A program made the position numbers and the translations under genes. Positions 40,636-46,443 of a stretch of DNA of 46,443 nucleotides are shown piece by piece (position 1 is the stretch's first letter; each line of letters begins with the position of its first letter). The notes beneath the pieces are model-generated. The model was not told the DNA's origin and did not search any database. It saw only the letters and a program-made list of their open reading frames with translations. This DNA is from Chloroflexota bacterium. GTDB taxonomy: Bacteria > Chloroflexota > Dehalococcoidia > UBA1151 > TMED-70. The DNA is taken from positions 1 to 46,443 of the forward strand of contig PBHA01000016.1 of the NCBI GenBank assembly GCA_002719425.1, given 5' to 3'.

Positions 40636-41745
40636 ATGAAAAAAAACAAATCAAGAGTTTTAGTTGCAATGAGTGGTGGTGTTGATTCTTCTGTCGCAGC
40701 CATTTTACTTCATGAGCAAGGTTACGAAGTCGTTGGTGTAACTATGAGGTTATTCGATAACCCATTCAAAAATTCAAATGTTCTAAATAAGACTTGTTGT
40801 TCATTAGATGATGTTAATGATGCTAGAAAAACATGTAGCGTCATAGGAGCAAGGCATTACTATACCAATATGGTTGATGACTTTAAGAATAAAGTTATGA
40901 ATAAGTTTGTAAGTGAGTACCAAAAAGGGAGAACGCCGCACCCCTGTCTTTCTTGCAATCATAGCCTTAAGTTTGACTCTTTATTTAACAAAGCAGATGA
41001 ACTTGGAGCTGAGTATATTGCAACGGGTCATCATGCAAAAATAACAGAAAAAGAAGGGAAATTTAATGTTGAGAAAGCATTTGATAATAATAAAGATCAA
41101 TCTTATGTTTTGTTCACATTAAATCAGGAAAAATTAAAGAGACTTCTTTTTCCTGTAGGAAATTATTCAAAGGAAGATATAAGAAGTATCGCAAAGAAAT
41201 ACAATCTTTCTCATGCTGATAAACCTGATTCCCAAGATATTTGTTTTATACCAAATGGAAACTACAGAGAATTTCTAAAGAATAAAATTAAACCTATTAA
41301 GGGATTTATCTATAATGAAGATGGAGAAAAACTGAAAGAACATTCAGGAATTCATAATTTCACTATTGGGCAAAGAAAAGGTATTGAAATAGGGGGATTA
41401 AACAAAAAAGTATATGTAAAGAGTATAAATAGCTCAACAGGAGAAGTAATAATTTCTGATAACGAAAAGTTATTTGAAAAAGAACTAGTTGCAGATGAAG
41501 TAAATTGGACTAAAGGCTTTGAGCCGTCAGACAACATGAAAGTTAAAGCTAAAATCAGATATAACGCAATAGAGCAAGAAGCTAAATTAAAAATCATTTC
41601 TGAAAATAAAATTTCTGTAATATTTGATAAACCTGTACGAGCAATTACTCCAGGTCAACCTGTTGTTTTATATAAAAATGACAAAGTACTTGGAGGTGGA
41701 ATAATAAAAAGCTCCTCTCTCATAAAAACTAAGGCTAATGTCTAA
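40636..41745 (+). CDS. mnmA: tRNA-specific 2-thiouridylase MnmA
   Basis: MnmA makes s2U34 in tRNA for Lys, Glu and Gln. The N-terminal PP-loop VAMSGGVDSSVAA (10-22) is followed by the insertion KTCCSLDDVNDARK. The catalytic Cys lie in HPCLSCN (nucleophile) and DICFI (persulfide site), plus ATGHHAK and FTIGQRKG. The 369-aa length is normal. The window's own tRNA-Lys has a CTT anticodon and is not itself a substrate. AAAGAAAG precedes ATG. The gene overlaps rnhB by 8 bp. Confidence 0.94.
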   Translation: MKKNKSRVLVAMSGGVDSSVAAILLHEQGYEVVGVTMRLFDNPFKNSNVLNKTCCSLDDVNDARKTCSVIGARHYYTNMVDDFKNKVMNKFVSEYQKGRTPHPCLSCNHSLKFDSLFNKADELGAEYIATGHHAKITEKEGKFNVEKAFDNNKDQSYVLFTLNQEKLKRLLFPVGNYSKEDIRSIAKKYNLSHADKPDSQDICFIPNGNYREFLKNKIKPIKGFIYNEDGEKLKEHSGIHNFTIGQRKGIEIGGLNKKVYVKSINSSTGEVIISDNEKLFEKELVADEVNWTKGFEPSDNMKVKAKIRYNAIEQEAKLKIISENKISVIFDKPVRAITPGQPVVLYKNDKVLGGGIIKSSSLIKTKANV

Positions 41746-42373
41746 TCTAGAAATAGAGACCAATTTATGGGCCAAAAATGTAAAGAATATTTGTGGCATT
41801 GATGAAGTTGGAAGAGGTTGCCTAGCTGGACCAGTATATTCAGCAGCTGTTGTATTAGATCAAAATACAAATTTTGAATCAAAAGATTTTAACCAAATTA
41901 ATGATTCAAAAAAGCTTTCTGAAAAGAAAAGAGAAAAATTATTCGATTACATAATAGATATATCTAAATTTGGAATAGGAATATGTACGGTAGAAGAGAT
42001 TGATCATTTAGGAATTCAAGAAGCAGTAAAATTATCAATGATAAGAGCTGTAGAATCTTTAGAAATACAGCCCAATCATCTTTTGATAGATAATATGAAA
42101 TTAGATTTAGATATTCCTCAAACCAGTATTATCAAAGGAGATCAAATCTCAAAAAGTATTTCATCAGCATCTATTATTGCTAAAGTTTCTAGAGACAATC
42201 TCATGAAAAATCAAATATCAAATGATTACCCAATCTATAAATTTGAAAAAAACAAAGGTTATGGGACTAAAGAACATATGGATGCTATAAGAACTTTTGG
42301 AATAACAAGGCAACATAGAAAGTCTTTTGAGCCTATAAAAAGTATGATAGAAAATAATCATGAAGCAAATTAA
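41738..42373 (+). CDS. rnhB: Ribonuclease HII
   Basis: RNase HII removes ribonucleotides from DNA and RNA primers. The signature NICGIDEVGRGCLAGPVYSA carries catalytic D22 and E23. A third Asp lies in LLIDNMK and a further acidic site near SIIAKVSRDNLM. The 211-aa length is normal. It overlaps mnmA by 8 bp and thiE by 14 bp, so the three are tightly coupled. Confidence 0.93.
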   Translation: MSNLEIETNLWAKNVKNICGIDEVGRGCLAGPVYSAAVVLDQNTNFESKDFNQINDSKKLSEKKREKLFDYIIDISKFGIGICTVEEIDHLGIQEAVKLSMIRAVESLEIQPNHLLIDNMKLDLDIPQTSIIKGDQISKSISSASIIAKVSRDNLMKNQISNDYPIYKFEKNKGYGTKEHMDAIRTFGITRQHRKSFEPIKSMIENNHEAN

Positions 42374-42980
42374 AGGCATATACGTAATAATCGATCCAAA
42401 TTTTATTAATTCAGAAGACCCAATTGATATGACAAAGAAAGTTTTGGATGGAGGAGCAAAGGTAATTCAACTTAGAAATAAAGATGACAACACAACTCTT
42501 ACAGTTGAATGGGCAAAAAAAATTTCAGAACTGTGTAATGAGTATGAAGCAGTTTCAATAATAAATGATAGAGTTGATATTGCATGTGTTTCAGGTGTAG
42601 ATGGAGTTCATTTAGGTCAAAATGACATTAGTCCCAATGATGTAGAAAAAATCACAGAAAAGCAATTATTAATAGGGACATCAAATGCACTAAAAGAAGA
42701 AATAGAAATTTCAGCAAAAAATAAATCAACATATATTGCTATTGGGAGTATTTTCCCAACAACAACTAAAACAAACACAAGACCTGCTAGTCTCCAACTC
42801 TTAAGAGACGCAAAAATGATTTCTTCTAAGCCTTTAGTCGCAATTGGAGGAATAAATCAACAGAATATAGAGAGTGTAATAGAAACAGGTGTTGATTCAG
42901 TTTGCATTGCTACTGCTATAACTTTAGCCAAAGATCCTGAAAAAACTACTAAAAGTTTATCTAATTACTTCAATATTTAA
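42360..42980 (+). CDS. thiE: Thiamine-phosphate synthase ThiE
   Basis: ThiE couples HMP-PP and the thiazole phosphate to thiamine monophosphate, the step before ThiL. The motifs are VIQLRNKD, INDRVDIACVSGVDGVHLGQ, GTSNALKEE, AIGSIFPTTTKT and VAIGGINQQNI, all ThiE TIM-barrel signatures. The 206-aa length is normal. The start overlaps the rnhB end. There is no TPP riboswitch in front; translation relies on coupling. Confidence 0.92.
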   Translation: MKQIKGIYVIIDPNFINSEDPIDMTKKVLDGGAKVIQLRNKDDNTTLTVEWAKKISELCNEYEAVSIINDRVDIACVSGVDGVHLGQNDISPNDVEKITEKQLLIGTSNALKEEIEISAKNKSTYIAIGSIFPTTTKTNTRPASLQLLRDAKMISSKPLVAIGGINQQNIESVIETGVDSVCIATAITLAKDPEKTTKSLSNYFNI

Positions 42981-43034
42981 TAGGGATATTGTAAATTTAT
43001 ACAGTATTAAATTTTTGACTAGGGGGAAAAAAAT

Positions 43035-45098
43035 ATGTCTGAGATTGTTTATGGAGTAATTGCTTCAATACTTTCTTTATTAGTAGCTGGAATTCTTTTT
43101 TTAAGGGTACAAAGAATAAAGGTTGATAATGAAGAAGTTCTAAACATAGGTAATCTTATTAAAGAAGGAGCAATGGCATTCTTAAAACGAGAATACACTG
43201 TTCTTTCTATATTTGTTCTAGCTGTTTTTGTAATACTGGTAGTCTTTATTGATTTAGATCTACTTGGAATTATTGGAACAAGCCAAGGCAATATAAATAT
43301 GTCAATATCATATCTTATTGGAGCAGTAGGTTCTGCACTAGCTGGATATTTTGGTATGGCTGCTGCTGTAAGAGGAAATTCTAGAACAACAGAAGCTTCT
43401 CAAAAAAGCTTAAATAATGGATTAAGGGTTGCATTCAGTACAGGTGCAGTCCCTGGTTTTGCTGTTGTTGGAATAGGTTTACTAGGAGTCTCTGTACTAT
43501 ATCTAATATTTGAAAGCGCAACTGTAATAGCTGGATTTGGTTTTGGTGCCAGTAGTGTAGGTTTATTTGCAAGGGTTGCAGGTGGAGTTTATACAAAAGC
43601 TGCTGATGTAGGTGCAGACTTAGTAGGAAAAGTTGAAGCTGGATTACCTGAAGATGACCCAAGAAACCCAGCAACAATTGCTGATAATGTTGGAGATATG
43701 GTTGGAGATACTGCAGGTATGAGTGCTGATTTATTTGAATCATATGCCGGATCACTAATTGCAACTATTGCACTAGCCGTAGCAGCAACAAAAAGCATGA
43801 CAAGTGATTTAGTTGTTCTTCCAATAATAGTCTCTAGTATCGGTGTTTTAGCATCTGTAATTGGTACTTTTTTAGTAAGGACCAAAGAAGGTGCATCTAT
43901 GAACAACTTATTATGGAGTTTTAGAATAGGAATTTTTGGGGCTACTATACTTGGAGTTATTGGAGCTGGATTATATATTTCAGCCAAAGATATGGACTTC
44001 AACCTATTATGGGTAATATTATTTGGTAACTTACTAGGTATCATAGTTGGAACTGCAACTGAATATTTTACATCTTACGAATACAAGCCTGTAAAATGGA
44101 TGGCTTCTCAAGCTGAGACAGGAGCTGCATCAGTAATTATTGCTGGAATAGCAGTAGGACTATATTCAACTGTAATTCCTGCTATAACTATTGCAGCTGG
44201 AATACTAATTTCATTTACACTTGCTGGTGGAACAATTCAAGAACCAATTATGGGACTATATGGTATAGCATTAGCATCTGTTGGAATGCTAAGTACTTTA
44301 GCAATAACTTTATCAACAGACAGTTTCGGTCCTGTAAGCGACAATGCTGGTGGAATTGCAGAACAGGCAGGTCTTGACCCTAAAGTAAGAGAAAGAACTG
44401 ATGCTTTAGACAGTTTAGGTAACACAACTGCAGCAACTGGAAAAGGGATTTCAGTTACAAGTGCAGTACTTACATCTCTAGCACTTCTAGCGACATATGC
44501 AACAGTTGCTGGTATCACTGAGCTAAACTTACTTAATCCAAAAATCTTAGTAGGAGCAATAATTGGAGGATTATTACCATTTGTTTTTGCTGGATTAACT
44601 ATGGCTGCAGTAGGAAGAGCTGCTGGAGCAATGATTGAAGAAGTTAGAAGACAGTTTAGAGAAATAAAAGGTCTAAAAGAAGGTAAAAAAGGTGTAAAAC
44701 CTGATGTTGCAAAAGCTGTGGAGATTTCTACTAATGGAGCCTTGAAAGAAATGATTATTCCAGGAACATTAGCGATTCTTGCGCCAATAGTAGTTGGTAT
44801 ATTACCTTTCTTAGGCCCTGAGGCATTAGGAAGTATGCTAGCTGGATCAATAATTTCAGGATTTTTATTAGCTTTATTCTTAAATAACTTTGGTGGAGCA
44901 GCTGATAATGCAAAAAAATATATTGAGCTAGGAAACCATGGAGGAAAAGGATCAGAAGCACATGAAGCTGGTGTGATTGGAGATACTGTAGGAGATCCAA
45001 CTAAGGATACCAGTGGGCCAGCACTTAACATTTTGTTAAAACTTATGGCTATGGTTTCAATTGTATTTGGACCTTTGTTCTTAGGTATAAGCGGATAA
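43035..45098 (+). CDS. hppA: Membrane-bound K+-dependent pyrophosphatase (Na+- or H+-pumping)
   Basis: This integral membrane enzyme uses PPi hydrolysis to pump cations. It has 687 residues and about 16 TM helices. Motifs are GGVYTKAADVGADLVGKVE (184-202), PEDDPRNPATIADNVGD, MSADLFESYAGS with E235, GNTTAATGKG (462-471) and DNAKKYIELGNHGGKGSEAH near the C-terminus. The Ala-Gly type of the TTAATGKG stretch, where K+-independent enzymes have Lys and Thr, marks the K+-dependent subgroup. The Glu position in TM6 resembles that of Na+-pumping members. GGGG precedes ATG. A bidirectional terminator follows at 45110. Confidence 0.93.
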   Translation: MSEIVYGVIASILSLLVAGILFLRVQRIKVDNEEVLNIGNLIKEGAMAFLKREYTVLSIFVLAVFVILVVFIDLDLLGIIGTSQGNINMSISYLIGAVGSALAGYFGMAAAVRGNSRTTEASQKSLNNGLRVAFSTGAVPGFAVVGIGLLGVSVLYLIFESATVIAGFGFGASSVGLFARVAGGVYTKAADVGADLVGKVEAGLPEDDPRNPATIADNVGDMVGDTAGMSADLFESYAGSLIATIALAVAATKSMTSDLVVLPIIVSSIGVLASVIGTFLVRTKEGASMNNLLWSFRIGIFGATILGVIGAGLYISAKDMDFNLLWVILFGNLLGIIVGTATEYFTSYEYKPVKWMASQAETGAASVIIAGIAVGLYSTVIPAITIAAGILISFTLAGGTIQEPIMGLYGIALASVGMLSTLAITLSTDSFGPVSDNAGGIAEQAGLDPKVRERTDALDSLGNTTAATGKGISVTSAVLTSLALLATYATVAGITELNLLNPKILVGAIIGGLLPFVFAGLTMAAVGRAAGAMIEEVRRQFREIKGLKEGKKGVKPDVAKAVEISTNGALKEMIIPGTLAILAPIVVGILPFLGPEALGSMLAGSIISGFLLALFLNNFGGAADNAKKYIELGNHGGKGSEAHEAGVIGDTVGDPTKDTSGPALNILLKLMAMVSIVFGPLFLGISG

Positions 45099-45109
45099 AT
45101 TAATTTATT

Positions 45110-45158
45110 TTATATTCTCTTCTAAGGAATGAATCCCCTTTCTTGGGAGAGAATATAA
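45110..45158. terminator. Bidirectional hairpin terminator between hppA and the glycohydrolase gene
   Basis: TTATATTCTCT (45110-45120) and AGAGAATATAA (45148-45158) form a perfect 11-bp stem with a partly pairing loop (AAGG/CCTT), lying between two convergent stops. T-rich tracts flank it on both strands. Confidence 0.65.
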
Positions 45159-46064
45159 TTATTTTCTAGCATCAAATAAACTTTGTGCTAAATACTCAAC
45201 TAGTCCCCTATCAATCAAGTCCAACTTCCAATCATTTGGAATTGATTCGTATCCATAAAAAGCACCTCCTAGTTGTCCAAAAATCGCAGCCGTCGTATCT
45301 GCGTCGTCTCCTAAATTTACAGCCATCAATGCTCCTTCTGCAAAAGATGAACTTTTATCAAAAGCCCATAATGCTGCCTCAATTGATTCAGATATATTTA
45401 GTGTTCCTTTTATTTCAGATCGATCTTTTTCTTTGAAAGATCCTAGTGCAACATCATTAATAGATCTTTCAAGAGGATTATTATTCCATAATGAAGGATC
45501 ATAATTCAAAATAGACTCTTTATCATTTCCTCTTACTGCCTTCACTATCATTGATCCATAAAGCCTACAAGAATCTATGCAAATAGGATTATCATGAGTA
45601 GATTTTGAGCTTTCTCCAGACATCAATATAGCTTCTTTTATGTCTTCACTAAAAAACAAAGGGACAGGACATAATCTCATTAGAGCTCCGTTTGTAGGTT
45701 GGTCTTTTACAGGTTTAGGAGATCCATATTTTTTATAATCAGTTATAGCTAATCTAGCAGTGGGGCCACATCCATAACCCCATTCCTTACAACTCAAATA
45801 TCCCTCATACAACCATTTAGAAAAGCGTTCAAGATGATCAGATATATCAAGAGATTTCTTTGAAATTAAACTATCAGCTATACAAAGAGCCTGAGAAGTA
45901 TCATCTGTCCAAAAACTACCGTCCATCATTCCTGTAACTCGATCAAAAGTCCCTCTTGATTTACCTTCAACAAGACTACCTAGTTGATCTCCAATAGCTA
46001 ATCCTACAAAAGATCCTTTCCATCTAGAAAGTAAGTTGATTTCTCTTTTAGTAATATCACTCAT
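45159..46064 (-). CDS. ADP-ribosylglycohydrolase family protein
   Basis: This DraG/ARH-fold hydrolase has 301 residues. The binuclear Mg site motifs are WTDDTSQAL (about 52-60) and AVNLGDDADTTAAIFGQLGGA near residues 247-267. GSFVGLAIGDQLGSLVEG at the start is the typical first helix. It removes ADP-ribose from proteins or other adducts; which target is unknown. The start ATG at 46064 lacks an SD. It is convergent with hppA, sharing a terminator. Confidence 0.88.
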   Translation of the reverse strand: MSDITKREINLLSRWKGSFVGLAIGDQLGSLVEGKSRGTFDRVTGMMDGSFWTDDTSQALCIADSLISKKSLDISDHLERFSKWLYEGYLSCKEWGYGCGPTARLAITDYKKYGSPKPVKDQPTNGALMRLCPVPLFFSEDIKEAILMSGESSKSTHDNPICIDSCRLYGSMIVKAVRGNDKESILNYDPSLWNNNPLERSINDVALGSFKEKDRSEIKGTLNISESIEAALWAFDKSSSFAEGALMAVNLGDDADTTAAIFGQLGGAFYGYESIPNDWKLDLIDRGLVEYLAQSLFDARK

Positions 46065-46149
46065 ATTTAAATTGGTTATATATCAAGATTATTATAAGAT
46101 AATCATCTATTATTAGAGAAATTGAATTTATAGAGATTTGGAATAAATT

Positions 46150-46443
46150 ATGGAAAAAGACAAGTTGTATATTTTAGGAGCTGGTACTCCTACTCCAACT
46201 GAATCAAGATTTGGATCAGCGTATGTTGCCGATATAGATGGTGAAAAAATCATGTTTGATTGTGGTCCTGCTGCAACTCATAAACTTGTTAAAAGTGGGT
46301 TATTTCCTACTGAAATAGATAATTTATTTTTCACCCATCACCACTTCGATCACGATATAGATTATCCTTGTTTTTTATTATGCAGATGGGATCAAAGCAT
46401 TGGAAAAGAAAATACATTAAATGTTTTTGGACCAACTCTTACA
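46150..46443 (+). CDS. Metallo-beta-lactamase-fold hydrolase (partial, cut by window end)
   Basis: The first 98 residues are visible. LYILGAGTPTPTESRFGSAY is followed by IMFDCGPAATHKL and the metal motif THHHFDHDIDYP, i.e. HxHxDH, which places it in the MBL-fold/RNase Z-like group (beta-CASP not seen). The role is probably a phosphodiesterase, arylsulfatase or tRNase Z-like hydrolase. The gene is truncated by the window edge, so its length and family cannot be settled. Confidence 0.8.
   Translation, partial: MEKDKLYILGAGTPTPTESRFGSAYVADIDGEKIMFDCGPAATHKLVKSGLFPTEIDNLFFTHHHFDHDIDYPCFLLCRWDQSIGKENTLNVFGPTLT

Noticed and set aside
44237..45031. Long open frame antisense to hppA (264 codons)
   Set aside because: It lies on the opposite strand of a clear, highly conserved pyrophosphatase; the frame is open because of the regular codon use of that gene.
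1..46443. CRISPR array, insertion sequence or prophage
   Set aside because: No regularly spaced direct repeats, transposase, integrase or phage structural gene was seen anywhere in the window.

Overview
The window is an AT-rich, densely coded bacterial segment with about 50 protein genes, one tRNA and one riboswitch. Many genes overlap by a few bases. Starts include ATG, GTG and TTG, and apparently also ATT and ATA. Shine-Dalgarno-led genes are mixed with genes that look leaderless. The accessory content fits a free-living, possibly marine, oligotrophic bacterium: amidase-signature enzymes, aldo/keto reductases, a PhyH dioxygenase, an epoxide-hydrolase-like enzyme, a dienelactone hydrolase, an opine dehydrogenase, an Ldh2-type dehydrogenase and a membrane pyrophosphatase. 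The only surface proteins seen are lipoproteins, and no outer-membrane proteins were found. This would suit a low-GC Chloroflexota lineage of the SAR202 type, but that assignment is an inference from content and style; no marker gene proves it.

Layout: 0-4 kb carries two single-TM paralogues, a DinB-fold protein, two tandem divergent paralogues that look like dimeric alpha/beta-barrel proteins, and a PrxQ/BCP peroxiredoxin. At 4.1-6.8 kb there is an agarase-like glycoside hydrolase split by a frameshift at an A8 run, a DUF805 protein and a CPPED1-like phosphoesterase. At 6.8-19.8 kb there is a catabolic stretch: two aldo/keto reductases, two amidases each preceded by a tiny overlapping partner gene, a class-C-type serine hydrolase, an M20 peptidase, a RidA-like protein, a TPR protein, an epoxide-hydrolase-like enzyme, a dienelactone hydrolase with a coupled small protein, and a PhyH oxygenase.

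At 19.8-23 kb lies a BtuCDF-type ABC importer under a clear cobalamin riboswitch, so its substrate is very probably vitamin B12 or a corrinoid. At 23-29.7 kb follow a lipoprotein, a small membrane protein, an opine dehydrogenase, an Ldh2 dehydrogenase, tRNA-Lys(CTT), a zinc-ribbon-like protein, an orphan fumarate-reductase-type flavoprotein and an aldehyde dehydrogenase. A 663-bp gap at 29.7-30.4 kb is rich in hairpins and carries a fragment of the tRNA-Lys 3' end. It precedes a stand-alone OmpR-type winged-helix protein and an MFS exporter.

From 32 to 36 kb there are a sugar-isomerase-like TIM barrel, a DUF2784-like membrane protein, an SMP-30-like propeller protein, MscS and RluB. From 37 to 45 kb a housekeeping block runs DUF502-thiL-tsaE-tsaB-ndk, rsfS (opposite strand), mnmA-rnhB-thiE and hppA. 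This block makes thiamine phosphates, parts of the t6A and s2U tRNA modifications, NTPs, and energy from PPi. The window ends with an ADP-ribosylglycohydrolase and the start of a metallo-beta-lactamase-fold gene.

The most notable observations are: (1) three genes whose conserved N-termini force a non-AUG start (ATT, ATT, ATA), two of them with a well-spaced SD; (2) the hairpin-rich gap with the tRNA remnant and the solo winged-helix regulator; (3) the frameshifted agarase-like gene whose expected catalytic Glu positions are also changed; (4) duplicated small-partner/amidase cassettes; (5) the acidic, His-containing linker on the B12-binding lipoprotein.
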